Of a stretch of 64,000 nt of DNA, positions 21,647 through 33,263 are shown piece after piece (the stretch's first letter is position 1; every line of letters starts with the position of its first letter). Source of the stretch: Amoeboaphelidium protococcarum (Eukaryota; Aphelidiomycota; Aphelidea). Made by a program: the position numbers and the translations under genes. Under the pieces are notes generated by a model. It searched no databases and was not told the origin of the DNA. It saw nothing but the letters and a program-made list of their open reading frames with translations. Where the stretch lies: assembly GCA_023515745.1 (NCBI GenBank), contig JALECJ010000056.1:558001-622000 (forward strand). Reading direction: 5' to 3'.

Positions 21647-22561
21647 TCAATCCCCGCCTTTGGAGCCTTTACCTCCTCCTGATCCACTTCCAGATCCATT
21701 TCCTGATCCACTTCCAGACCCACTTCCTGATCCGCTACTGCTTGGGCTTCCACTTGAGCCAGACCCGCCACCAATACTAGAACTTGCGCTCTTTCCCGGG
21801 CCAGAGCCTGAATTAGCGCTAGGACTGCTACCACTTGGAGGACCTCCTGGTGACGCTGCTGAAGATGCTTTCGTGCCCCCGATGCTATCACCTTTACTCA
21901 CCACTGCACTACTGGTAGATTTTGGGCTACTTGCTTTACTATCACTGCTGCCTACATTTTAGCTGGGGCCATCTGATGAGAACGAGGATGATGGCTTTGA
22001 GCTAGGACCGAAAGATCCTGAAGATGAATCTGAATCGCGGGCTGTTAATGACGCAAATCTTCCGCTACTTGGATCAGAGTCACCAAACCTACTCCCAGTA
22101 CGAGATGCAATTGAAGCCACGCCATCGGCTGCGGATGGTGCGCCTGCAATACCAAAACTAGAGGGCCCAGACGGACTACCCGACCATCGAGATCCAGCAC
22201 TATTCTCGATGCCAGTTGCCATAGATTCAGCACCTGAAGAGGCGTCGAAGCTGGATGGCCTGCCAGCGAATTGAGATGCTGGACTGTCGGAGAATCTTGC
22301 ATTAGCAGCGTCCTCCATACCTTGAACCATGCTTGCAGCTCGAGAATCAGACTGTTACTGACCGGTGGTCGTAGCAGAGGTACCTTAAGCTGAAATACCA
22401 TTGGACGCGGTGTCTTGAATGGACTAGCTCATACCACCCCAATCCTGCGACATAGCCCCGGCGGGAATACCAGATATGGACTCGCCCCATCCCCGTCCTT
22501 GAGGTAAAGAGTACACACCCAGGGATACTAACACAGAAGCAATAGTTATTGACAATTTCAT
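21647..22561 (-). CDS. P6: secreted Ser/Gly-rich protein with SRF-type repeats
   Basis: A 304-residue protein, ATG 22561 to TGA 21647. The signal peptide is MKLSITIASVLVSLGVYS, then LPQ. Residues 70-185 hold imperfect repeats of about 35 residues: SMVQGMEDAANARFSDSPAS, ESMATGIENSAGSRWSGSPS, and ADGVASIASRTGSRFGDSDP. Each repeat has a short helix (M-x-x-x-I/M-E/A-x-A/S-A) followed by S/A-R-F/W-S/G. The last 100 residues are Ser, Gly and Pro, ending in GS dipeptides and GGGKGSKGGD. P8 and the shorter P7 share signal, LPQ/IPQ start and the repeats. Function unknown. The upstream box is weaker (CTCAAAAGC near 22628). Confidence 0.85.
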
Positions 22562-23250
22562 GATTATTAAATTAAATATACAGTATGATTAAACTCAGAG
22601 AATAGAAGTAATTCAATAGCCCAGATGCTTTTGAGCACAAATTGCAGCGTGTGATCCGTGTCTTAGAAGGTTGTGCAAATCATGCTTGCCCAATGGTAAA
22701 TAATTTGCAATGACACCACGTAGCACGAACTGAATACAAATCCATCCTGTGCAATTAAGTGTAATAATTGTCATACCAAGGAGTCAACTACGATACCATC
22801 AGACGCTATAGTGCCCACAATCTAAATTATCATCCTCTTACGCGCTATTACTATCCTATACAAGTGAAGTAGACGAAATGAAGAGCATTGATTTATTTAG
22901 TAGTTTCACGCGTATTACCACACACTTGATAATTACAGTAGAGAGAGCATCTGCAAAGTAATATATCAAATGTATCGCTGTGGCACGTCATATTTAAGTG
23001 CTTATTACAAAGTTAAGTCTTAACGTAGCACCAGAAAATATCTACTCTTAATTTGGCAGATATAAACTGCACTAAAAACCAGCACATACTACCGGATTGT
23101 AATTCATATTCTTCCGAAGTATCATATAAAGAATCTTTAGAAAACAGAATAAAAACGTTGATGGGTCATCGTAGTATATATTTGAAATACAAGAATTACT
23201 TTTAAATTTTAATTTCAAGGGTATCATTTTGACAACATAATCAATCGGCA
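22562..23250. other. Intergenic region between P6 and P7
   Basis: The part next to P6 (22622-22745) is its promoter region and shares an element with P7. On the plus strand it reads CTTAGAAGGTTGTGCAAAT and continues CATGCTTGCCCAATGGTAA, against CTAAGAACGTTACACAAAT and CATCCAAGCCAATCGTAA at about 23734-23771. No gene is seen in the remainder. Confidence 0.5.
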
Positions 23251-23598
23251 TCAATCAAATCTGCTGCTCACACGAGACGCAATCGAAGAAACACCACTTT
23301 CACCGGAAGAAAACCCACCACTAGGCCTTGAACTAGAGCTTCTCGACGATCTGCTTGCAGATAGAGATCCTGAGTTTCCGGAGAATCTGTCGTTGGCAGC
23401 ACTCTCCATCCTTCGAACCATACTTCCTGCATCAGCACTGGGTCGCGTCGTACGAGAGTTAGCGCTTCCGGTCCTTCCACCAGACATTCCCCTTTGCATC
23501 GAGTTACCACTAGTGCGACCGCGACTACCAGATCTTTGCGGTATAGATTGCACGCCGATAGCCAACAGAGCAGACACAATGATGATAGACAATCTCAT
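23251..23598 (-). CDS. P7: short secreted Ser/Arg/Gly-rich protein of the P6/P8 family
   Basis: A 115-residue protein, ATG 23598 to TGA 23251. The signal peptide MRLSIIIVSALLAIGVQS is followed by IPQRSGSRGRTSG. It has one clear SRF-type repeat (SMVRRMESAANDRFSGNSG) and a final partial unit (GVSSIASRVSSRF) at the very C-terminus, where P6 and P8 continue. Strongly basic, unlike P6 and P8. It may be a trimmed family member, or its 3' half may have been lost. The upstream CTTTAAAAG at 23681-23689 is 83 bp before the ATG. Confidence 0.8.
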   Translation of the reverse strand: MRLSIIIVSALLAIGVQSIPQRSGSRGRTSGNSMQRGMSGGRTGSANSRTTRPSADAGSMVRRMESAANDRFSGNSGSLSASRSSRSSSSRPSGGFSSGESGVSSIASRVSSRFD

Positions 23599-23680
23599 GA
23601 CCAGTTTCAGATAGCAGATATAAATAGGATAAATAGATGTGTTTTAATTGAAGAAGAAGAGATACTTGGTAGCCAGGATG

Positions 23681-23771
23681 CTTTTAAAGTGTGCCGAGGT
23701 ATACGGAGATTGGATACAGTTTGTGCTACAGACCTAAGAACGTTACACAAATCATCCAAGCCAATCGTAAG
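23681..23771 (-). promoter_or_regulatory. Promoter of P7
   Basis: On the minus strand: CTTTAAAAG (23681-23689), a TGTATCCAATC element (about 23708-23719) also found upstream of P8 (about 25236-25246), TGTAAC (23742-23747), and a CCAAT-like element (about 23760-23768) shared with the P6 upstream region. Confidence 0.5.
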
Positions 23772-23965
23772 TGAGTTTATATTGAATCGATGTAGCATCT
23801 CACACGCCATAGACCAAAATCTCCAAGCAGATACTATTCATGTAATAACCATACCCAACTATCACATTGTAGACTTGCATATGAAGAATCAGTGGCATAA
23901 CTAGCTTTCAATATCCAGGTACGCACACCCACGTAAAAAAAGTTTATCCCAAGAGATATCTAGTA

Positions 23966-24208
23966 TCAGGTAGAAAATTGGCTAGTAGAAGTGTCTAATC
24001 CCATTTTTTTGAGTACACTGCGCGTACCCTTGCGTACCGCTAGATAGGCCACTGTGAAGAACGTATCACCAAACACATAATCAACGCCATAAAGACTCTA
24101 ACGACAAAACACCAATGATGAATTAGTTATCGTAAATATTTCGTGTAAGGCCTTGCATTGAAAGACAATCTCCGCAGCCAAGGTGATAAATGCCAAAGCC
24201 ATCTTCAT
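23966..24208 (-). CDS. Possible small membrane or secreted protein, unrecognised
   Basis: An 80-codon frame with one TAG as Gln, ATG 24208 to TGA 23966. The N-terminus (MKMALAFITLAAEIVF) is signal-like, and a later piece reads YVFGDTFFTVAYLAVRKGTR. Composition is that of an ordinary protein, unlike the low-complexity neighbours. With a single stop codon type, a frame of 80 codons can occur by chance, so this is a weak call; it could equally be a fragment of a decayed gene. Confidence 0.25.
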
Positions 24209-24440
24209 CTCACTAACTTTTGTGTGTCTTAGTTGAACATCGTGAGACGTTACACTTTGTAAAATATGAGAGAAACTCTATAATTATTCTGCTATTCACG
24301 CGTCACCTTTCAATAAAAATAAGAGAGAGAGAGCCTGCAGAAATGGCAATAATTAGAGTATGTAGAGCTGAGACTATTAAAAATTATGCTGATATTTATT
24401 AGTCTTAATTACAACGATGATTTTCCTTTTAATCACATCT

Positions 24441-25127
24441 TCAGTCCGAAAATCTGCCGCCTTTACTTCCACCGCTGCCACCGCCGCTTGATTCTCCGCC
24501 TGACCTCCCGCCAAATCCTCCATCACCAGACCCACCATCAAATCCACGACTGCCAGAGCCGAGTCCTGAAGAAGATGAGTCAGAGCCAAGACTAGAAGAT
24601 CTCGAAGGAGACGACCCAGAGTCAGAATCGCCAAATCTACTACCTGCGCGAGATTCAATGCCGGAGACACCATCTGCAGCAGATGAAGTACCATCAATAC
24701 CGAAACTAGGAGATGAAGATGGACTGCCAGAAAATCTACTTTCGGACATGTCCTCAATACCAGTGGCCATTGCTTGAGCACCCGCGCTTGCATCAAAGCG
24801 TGATGGAGAGCCTGCAGACGAGAAAAAGGGCTCTCCAGAGAATCTTGCATCAGCCGCGTCCTGCATACTTTGCACCATAGACTCAGCTTAAGTGCCTGAT
24901 TCCGAGCCAGAGCCAGAGCCCCACTTTGAACCACCAGATTTGATGCCACCACCTGCCATACCATTGGATACAGTATCTAAGATTGATGAAGTCATACTAC
25001 CCCAGTCACGATTAACGGCACCATTAACAATTCCGGGGATTGACTCGCCAAGAGCAGGTAAACTTTGAGGGAGAGAATTGACGCCACAGTACAGGAGACA
25101 GGACGCAACAATAATGCACACTTTCAT
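24441..25127 (-). CDS. P8: secreted Ser/Gly-rich protein with SRF-type repeats
   Basis: A 228-residue paralogue of P6, ATG 25127 to TGA 24441. The signal peptide is MKVCIIVASCLLYCGVNS, then LPQSLPALGESIPGIVNG, which parallels the GESISGIPAG of P6; RDWGSMTSSILDTVSNG parallels QDWGGMSQSIQDTASNG. The repeats SMVQSMQDAADARFSGEP, QAMATGIEDMSESRFSGSPS and ADGVSGIESRAGSRFGDSDS align with those of P6. The end is rich in Ser and Gly and terminates in GGRFSD. An in-frame TAA lies at residue 80. Conserved helices among disordered linkers suggest that the repeats, not the linkers, carry the function. Confidence 0.85.
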
Positions 25128-25587
25128 TTTGTATGTGGAATAATATCAGATATAGACTGGAATCAAACTTATACAGAGAAGAGAGGAAACAGCAGCCATG
25201 GGATAGTTAAATCTTTAATAGATCATATTCCCTTTGATTGGATACAATTCATATTAATGTGACCAAGACTGTCACACAAGAATTGATTTACTGTAAGTCT
25301 CTAGTAAGATCACATTCACCTAGTCGGTGCACACTGCAAAACTTATTAAGGCACTGACAAATTCTTTGCTATACCTTGGCTTCAACTACCAAACTTTAAC
25401 AGGATGCCAGAATTGATAGTGTTGTGCTCAACCAAATTTTAACCAATTGAACTTTAATCGACAACGCTCCAAACATGCAAAAGTTGAAACAACACGATCT
25501 GTTAGAAAAATCGATCAAGATTTAAAAGTATTGATTAAAAAACTGTGTATTTCTGAGTCATCATTCAAAATAAACTGAATCTTACAA
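25128..25587. other. Intergenic region between P8 and P9
   Basis: About 460 bp holding the P8 promoter side (a GATTGGATACAATT block near 25236-25249 is shared with P7) and the 3' flank of P9. No gene is seen. Confidence 0.45.
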
Positions 25588-26040
25588 TCATGCAGATTAA
25601 GCAGCATACGCGTTCTGAGGAGGAGTGGAAGGTGACTTTGAATTGGCGGAACTTCCAGCTGAAGCAGCTGGACCTTGCTACGTCAATCCGTTCAGAAGGC
25701 CTTGTGGACTTGCAGCACCAGTACCCTGCTGGGTCAATAAATTACTAAGGCCAGACAACAGCCCGCCCCATGCATCCATTCCCTACTAGCCACCCAGTAA
25801 TTGTTACAACGAGTTGACACCACCGTGACTGAGATAGGACTGGAAATTACCGAGGACTTTGTCGGCAACTCCAGTGATATCGCCAGGTACACCCATTCCT
25901 CCTCCATTAGGCTTTAAAGCACCACCAGTCACACCGCCAGCCAGATTTTACACATTAGACAGTAGATCACCACCGATAATTGGCGCGCATTAATAAACGG
26001 ACAGAGACAGAATAGCAGTTGCAAATAGTTAAACTCTCAT
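25588..26040 (-). CDS. P9: secreted Gly/Leu/Gln-rich protein
   Basis: A 150-residue protein, ATG 26040 to TGA 25588. It needs eight or more TAA/TAG codons read as Gln, so a standard-code search would miss it. The signal peptide MRVQLFATAILSLSVYQ is followed by CAPIIGGDLLSNVQNLAGG. The mature part alternates amphipathic pieces (VADKVLGNFQSYLSHGGVNS, WGGLLSGLSNLLTQ) with Gly and Gln. There is no SPY end and no SRF repeat, so it forms a third type within the cluster. Two TGTAAC elements lie upstream. Function unknown. Confidence 0.8.
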
Positions 26041-26155
26041 TTTATATATAGATTGTATTGTATAGTATATTAGTATATCACGTATATATTTGATATTAAT
26101 AAGTTATATTATTTATTTATATAGAAAAGAGAAGTGAGAATAGTCATCTGCTCAA

Positions 26156-26202
26156 TTTATACCACAAGTCATGTCAGGTTGCATGTTACACAGCAAGTTA
26201 CA
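26156..26202 (-). promoter_or_regulatory. Promoter of P9
   Basis: TATAAA (26156-26161) about 118 bp before the ATG, with TGTAAC twice (26185-26190 and 26197-26202) on the minus strand. Spacing from TATA to the first TGTAAC is 23 bp, longer than the 12-15 bp of P1-P5. Confidence 0.45.
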
Positions 26203-26615
26203 CCGAATAGTGGATGATCGTGTCAGATACGATCATTGAGAGATTCCGATCGAAATGAGAATAGTCTATTGGCTCATAGTCACTCTGTGTTACTGTCATC
26301 TGAGATTAGAATACGCATGCAGTTACACCGCTCCTCAGATGACAACATTAATAATCGATGATGTAGTGCCATAATCGTGATTACTACATAACATGACATT
26401 GATGAAGCGCGCTATATCATTTTTCTATCGTTACCACCAGATGAGCTATTATTACGCTTGGAGGCGGTAAGGACACCTAAGCAGAGTTCATACATGCAGT
26501 ACATGACAAGCAAAAGAGGACAGGCTTTGGCTGAAACATGAGGCTTCAACAGTGAGGATTTTCAATCAACAACGATAGTTGCTTCGGTATAATACAAAGC
26601 AATCGAAAAGCAGTT
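26203..26615. other. Intergenic region before the tRNA
   Basis: I see no gene. It marks the right edge of the secreted-protein block. Confidence 0.4.
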
Positions 26616-26687
26616 ACCCAATTGGTCCAGTGGTTAGGATCCTTCGCTCTCACCGAAGTGGCCGGAGTTCGATTCTCCGATTGGGAG
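26616..26687 (+). tRNA. tRNA-Glu (anticodon CTC)
   Basis: A full cloverleaf without intron. The acceptor stem is CCCAAT paired with ATTGGG. The D-arm has AGTGGTTAGGA (B-box-like A region). The anticodon stem is CTTCG/CGAAG with loop CTCTCAC, anticodon CTC. The T-arm is CGGAG-TTCGATT-CTCCG. The first pair would be A1-A72, a mismatch, and the discriminator is G. It reads GAG codons; it is not a suppressor tRNA for TAA or TAG. Confidence 0.9.
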
Positions 26688-26690
26688 TTA

Positions 26691-26696
26691 TTTTTT
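26691..26696 (+). terminator. RNA polymerase III terminator of tRNA-Glu
   Basis: A run of six T three bases after the tRNA 3' end, the normal Pol III stop signal. Confidence 0.7.
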
Positions 26697-27423
26697 GAAT
26701 TTAAAAGCAGTTTGCTTGATTTATAGGACTTACGGTGTTATTTGAGACGCGGTATTCCACGCTATTTTTGGTACGATGCAGTCTTTACACAGAATTTGCT
26801 GTGGATAAGCGAAGAATCAATCTTCTTATACGCGTTTCGTCGAGTCAAAGTATATTCTCAGCGGCGTCTTTTAATAATAGTATGTTTGTAAGTATTAAAC
26901 CACAGCAATTACCGTATGTTATTAAAAGATTGCAAGTTCATCGCGTTGTGTTGTCTATCCGTTGGTTCTTGATTTCTTGATCGGCATAGTTTGCCTTCAT
27001 TAGTCTGTGGATTGTTGGTGGCAATAGCGGCGCAGATCGATCAACGCCATTATTCTCTTCCTAATGACCCTTTAGACTAAATTAATAATTGGCATAACTA
27101 TCGATCCCGTTACACTGCCTCCTACTACTTTGTCAGCCTCCAGGCTCGTTGCGTGCATTATACTGAGCGATTGACAAGAGATTAGATCGCGCGATTCTTT
27201 CATTTCATCCCAACAAAGGTCAATTTTTAGTAATTGCAGTCCATCTATGATTTACAATTTCAAATTTTCGACCAAAATAAAATTTCTGCCATTGTTACGG
27301 TACTTTCGTGCATAAAGCTATCGTTGGTCAAAGCAGATACACACAGTCTTTCTGTGCAATAACGACATTTATTGAATTCATCACATCTTAATCGTTAACC
27401 AGTCTGATCACTAAAGGTTGTTA
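26697..27423. other. Intergenic region between tRNA and Rab gene
   Basis: A TGA-free plus-strand frame of 81 codons starts at ATG 26735, but it has no recognisable domain and no neighbour evidence. I do not call it. The rest is unannotated. Confidence 0.4.
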
Positions 27424-28029
27424 TCACAGGAAGCAGCAACGCGTCTTGTCACTCTACTGTGTATTCTAAAGATCAACAATTTAAAGATTCTTTTAGCTTT
27501 CGCGCAGAGTCACACCTTCTTTCTTACATATCAGCTATGCAAGTGTTAAAAATATCTATTCAACGCCCTCTCCTGTCAATGCTGATGTAAAATAAATTTT
27601 TTGATCGTCCTCTAACCGTAAGCAATCCTTGGCACTCTAAACAATATCCAATTATTAATCCGTGTCTATGAGGTCACATTTATTACCAACTATTGACACT
27701 AGAGGAATTTGATTAATTGCCAACTGCCGTAGCCAATATCGCAAATCAGTTATAGTCTCTGGTTTGCTCGCGTCAAATACAGCTATCGCTCCCATCGCAT
27801 TCCTGTAGTATAATGGCGTGAGTGATCGATACTGTTCCTGTCCAGCAGTGTCCCAGATTTACATATTTATAATATTGCCTTACAGATTAAGAGTCTTTGT
27901 AAGCAATGCAGCTCCAATGGTGGCAACGCGATCCCCACTGTATTCATTTCGTACGAATCGCTTCGCAATAGAAGACTTGCCAACCGATGCAGACCCGACT
28001 ATCACAATCTTTGCGTCTATTGAGCTCAT
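27424..28029 (-). CDS. Rab-family small GTPase
   Basis: A 201-residue Ras-superfamily GTPase. The P-loop GSASVGKSS is at residues 12-20, switch I threonine in VATIGAALLTKTL, switch II WDTAGQEQYRSLTPLYYR, NKCD near residue 118, and SAL near 155. It ends CCFL, a double-Cys prenylation site that fits a Rab. Switch and interswitch wording (TIGAALLTK, AGQEQYRSL) resemble the Rab5/Rab22 endosomal branch. The G5 region is preceded by a short Gln-rich insertion. Without an alignment I would not name the exact Rab; membrane traffic is safe. Confidence 0.85.
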
Positions 28030-28154
28030 TAATTAGTGTGGTATATGATATATATTGATAATGTAAAATGACTGAATATTGTTTAAAATGAAAGAAGTAA
28101 AACACTGTAAACGCGTGACCAAGGGGGCATTCTATTGCTGGCATTCAATCAGAT

Positions 28155-29369
28155 TCACAGGATGCTCACTGTCAATTGCTCCACAGCTGCTCCTTATTCC
28201 TACAGCATAGAGCATATGAACAATAACGGTGAATTTCACAATATCTTAATCTAGTGCCTACTCGTCTTCAAACTGATATTTGATAAACAAAAGCGACTTT
28301 GTATTGTAAGGCCACGTTACAATCTTGTTTCCCCTACAAAGACAACATTGATTTGTTACTATTGTATATGGAAGACTTGAAGTACTTACATTAGATTTAA
28401 TTCCCGCAATTAAAACAACTCTGTAATTTCAGTAGGTACAGCTTTTAATCGATTATAACTACACATATTTATACCTTCTTAATTAGGGAAATCAAAATTC
28501 ACATACCTGAGATCTATGACTTGAACTTCTTTGCATTTAGCCAAGTCCAACACAATTTGAGGCTACAAACTAACAATATAATTACGCGTTCAAATTGAAT
28601 TAAAATTACCTCCAAAGTGGATATCAAGTTCTTTTGTAAGTTTATTTCAAATAGTTTGAGTTGCGCCAGGACAGCTGGGATGCTTTAGAATTGATTCTCA
28701 TGCAACGTCAACTTTTACAGGGCCTACATACATAGTGCACTAAATGGGATACTGCTTACTAACGGCGGCAAGGAGCAAGTTACAGTCATCTATGACAAAG
28801 AGGCAGGTAAAGATGTCAAACGATTCTTTTCCAACTTGAGAACTAGTAGTGAAGACAGCTAAGAGATTTCAGATGGAATAGATGTCAAAACATTGCCAGA
28901 TAAGTCCAGCGAAACTAGTTGCTTCAACGTTCCAATCCCGGTGGGAAGAGTATTGATCTGATTGAATGCAAGATTCAAAGTTACCAGGGATTTGACACTC
29001 AGCAAAGACGCGGGAAATTCCTAAATGCAATTTCCTACATAGCTCAATTACTAAGATGACTACCAACATAAAATGCAAGTTGGGACAGTACCGGCAGCGT
29101 CTAGCGTGATTAAGTGCTTAAATTTGTCCAATCTAGCTTGAGTCAAGTCTTTAATTTTATTACCAGCAACATTAATTACTTTGACCTATTTCAATAGGAA
29201 GGCCTACAATACACAGCACACTGTTAAATCATCATATTCTAACGCATCACGCTCCAAACGGCGATAGTACCTATGGGGGCATCTTTTTCAATTCGCAATA
29301 GCTCAGATCAAGATCATCAGTATTCCTAGCCAAGTCTATAGCTGTCGAAACCTTGGTAGAATTTCCCAT
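28155..29369 (-). CDS. Leucine-rich repeat protein, LRRC57-like, with seven introns
   Basis: Eight exons: 29271-29369, 29092-29203, 28760-29034, 28610-28723, 28507-28562, 28390-28458, 28240-28333, 28155-28199. They total 287 residues in frame. Every intron (36-67 nt) starts GT and ends TGTAG. The protein begins MGNS, a likely N-myristoylation site as in animal LRRC57. It then runs through about eight LRRs (for example LVTLNLAFNQINTLPTGIGT, LVSLDLSGNVLTSIPSEISQ, LRELNLMGNKIVTWP). It probably acts as a membrane-attached adaptor. The third intron at 36 nt is the least certain, because the repeat there (LSQMTVTCSLPPL) is irregular. It is the most intron-rich gene in the window. Confidence 0.75.
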
Positions 29370-29513
29370 TATTGAACAGTTGATCTACTTATTATGAACC
29401 TCTTTCGCGAGCACTTACAAATGACAGTCACAAGATGAAACTAACGATGGCGTTTGTATTCAGAAAAGTGTTTCTGCTTTACAATTTCAACGTCGTTAAA
29501 CATTGCAACTAAA

Positions 29514-30461
29514 ATGCGAAGAAATAGAACGCCAAGTAAAGTCGCTATAGCTCAGGCTAAACTGCAATATCCTCTGGAAGTTTACCATAATCCCACCAAC
29601 GTTTCAGCGGAAGAACGTGTCAATGGACAGGCGAGGATGAAGCTGCGAAGGCACTTTGAAGAGCGCCAAGTAAAACTGCGAAAACAAGTCACTCCTGCTT
29701 CAACCAAAATATTTAGCGGTGTCTATGTATATTTTACCGGTAAGTTTGAATTGTATTCAATCTCAATCATCAGTAATGTTAACTAGTGCAAGTATGTAGG
29801 ATATCTTGGGCCTGATGTACGAGATTACGACTTGAAACATGCTCTAAGTGAAAATGGAGGTACAGTCAGATCATTCTACTCAAAAGAAGCAGTAACGCAC
29901 ATTGTATGCACTCAACTTGCGTAGAACAAAATGCATAAACTTCACGGTGATTTTGCTCAAGGAAAACAGCTGTACATTGTCTCTCCTCAGTGGATACTAG
30001 ATTCCTTAAAGAATGGTGTTCGCCAGAGTGAAGGTAAGTACGCCATATCATCATTGAAGAAGCCGGAGAGCTCTATAAAATCGTTCTTGCCGTGTTTTGT
30101 TTTCGCGTTTCTTTGCCTTCTTGTTTCACTTTTTGTACTGTATTACTGCATTTAACTATCAGATTTATCTCTCACTAAGCGTCCATTTTAGCAATACTGT
30201 AGAGAATGGTTAATGCAGCATTTTGGATTGCCGGAATTTTTGCTATCGCTGCATCATTCATATCTCTGCATGGTATCTGGAGTCATTGGAAATGTTACAA
30301 AAGGCCTGAAGTCCAGAGATGCATAGTCAGGATAATGCTTATGCCGCTTATATATGCAGTAACATCCTGGATATCATTTGGTAGCCATGAAGCATCCATA
30401 TTTCTTGATCCTATTAGAGACTGTTACGAAGCATTTGTGTTATGGGTGTTTTTCAATTTGA
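29514..30461 (+). CDS. BRCT-domain protein resembling the REV1 N-terminus; 3' end uncertain
   Basis: Exons 29514-29739 and 29800 onward; the 60-nt intron ends ATGTAG and joins YFTG to YLGPDVRDYDLK. The BRCT domain reads KIFSGVYVYFTG-YLGP, then LSENGGTVRSFYSKEAVTHI, then KQLYIVSPQWILDSLKNG. This is close to the BRCT of the translesion polymerase REV1, including the IFSGV start. No polymerase domain follows. Continuous reading passes a hydrophobic segment (FLPCFVFAFLCLLVSLFVLY) and reaches TGA at 30459, overlapping the next gene by 256 bases. Alternatively a GTAAGT at 30034 opens an intron and the protein ends soon after. The BRCT part is solid; the C-terminus is not. Confidence 0.6.
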
Positions 30462-31312
30462 TGATGAGCTACTTGGATGGAGAGGTGGCTTTGCTCATGA
30501 AACTGGACGATGGTAGACTTCCAACACCTCATCCTTTTCCATTCAATCTCATTCTTAAGCCTGTGGATTTCTCAATACTTGACAATTTTATACTTCTCAA
30601 GCGTGGAATACTTTAATTTGTGATTGTAAAACCCATCCATGTTATTATAGTAATTGTTTTGCGTCTCAATGGTGTTTATGAAGAAGGCTTAATCGCTGCT
30701 GATAATGGATACATTTATCTGGCTCTATTGTATAATCTGAGCGTCATGTTATCCATGTATAGTCTTGTGATGTTTTATATGAGTGCGCGCCCTGATTTGG
30801 AGCCATTCCGACCATGGCCAAAGTTTTTATGTATAAAAGCTGTTCTTTTCTTCTCCTTCTGGCAGTCTGTGGTCATTTCTATTATGGTGAAGCTTGATGT
30901 TATATCCAATGGATCTGCGTCTTAGATTTAACATTGGATTATATGCTTGGAGATGATGATCGCTGCCGTAGCGCATCAGTCCGCGTTTAGTACAGCTGAA
31001 TTCTCATCGCTACCTAAAAGCGCCTGTCGCCTGCCACTCAAGTTTGCCATCAGAGACTCGTTTGGCACTAAAGACTTGTCAGTGGAATTCAGGCACACTG
31101 TCCACGGAACTGATTTTAGGCGATACAATGATCTGTTCGATGCCAACTCGTAGCGGCGCCCACTCCTCCATGCTAATGAGGAGAGGTATATCTCTGCTGA
31201 TCCAGACGTGTCATTTCTTTAAAGTGAGAACGATCCCATGGATGAGCGGCTATATGAGGAAGCTAAAGCTTTCGGAACTGATTACAATTATAATGTCGTT
31301 GGCGACGACTGA
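30206..31312 (+). CDS. TMEM184 / organic solute transporter alpha family membrane protein
   Basis: A 368-residue protein with seven predicted membrane segments, ATG 30206 to TGA 31310. Signature pieces are RIMLMPLIYAVTSWISF, DCYEAFVLWVFFNLMMSYL, and in the second half FRPWPKFLCIKAVLFFSFWQ, all typical of the Ost-alpha/TMEM184 (DUF300) family. Fungal, plant and animal members sit in endomembranes; transport substrates are poorly defined. The C-terminal 100 residues are hydrophilic and include FRHTVHGTDFRRYNDLFD. The start overlaps the uncertain 3' end of the BRCT gene. Confidence 0.85.
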
Positions 31313-31563
31313 TTGCCCAAATGACCAGTTATCATACAGTATTCCAATATAGAATTTGTCATTTGCTTTTAAAATTTACAGGTTGTTTCATCTTGATGTG
31401 GTCGGCTGATTTTGAACTTTCAACATCAATCGCTCATCAGCCACTTAATTTAAGCCTTCGGATCATTTTACGGAAGCTGTAAAACTTAAATATTTAATTC
31501 ACTTCTATAAAATTGACGCATTTAATTATAAAATGACTACGAATAAAGACTAAAGTAAGTTTC

Positions 31564-33036
<1,473 letters not shown>

Positions 33037-33263
33037 GCATATGTTTAAATTCTGTAATGCCTCAGCATTGGCAAGCCAACTTAGGCCTTGGAGGATGGAT
33101 TATGAAAGTGATAATGTGTAAAATATAATCATATTGCCTACTTGAAAATGTTAAGCTATAAATGATCATTTCGATTTATCTAATAGGGGATAGAAATATT
33201 TTAAAAGATATAATAAAGAGCATCTATTACTGTGCCAAAATAAATCATCTCTGCGTTATACTT

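Noticed and set aside
24386..24964. Long Leu/Ala/Val frame on the minus strand and shadows opposite P6-P8
   Set aside because: They are off-frame readings of Ser/Gly codons of P8 and its relatives.
10576..26040. CRISPR array or phage-like tandem repeats in the secreted-protein block
   Set aside because: The repeats are codon-based, in frame inside genes with signal peptides, and the window is eukaryotic.
26616..26687. Suppressor tRNA for TAA or TAG
   Set aside because: The anticodon loop CTCTCAC gives anticodon CTC, a normal tRNA-Glu.
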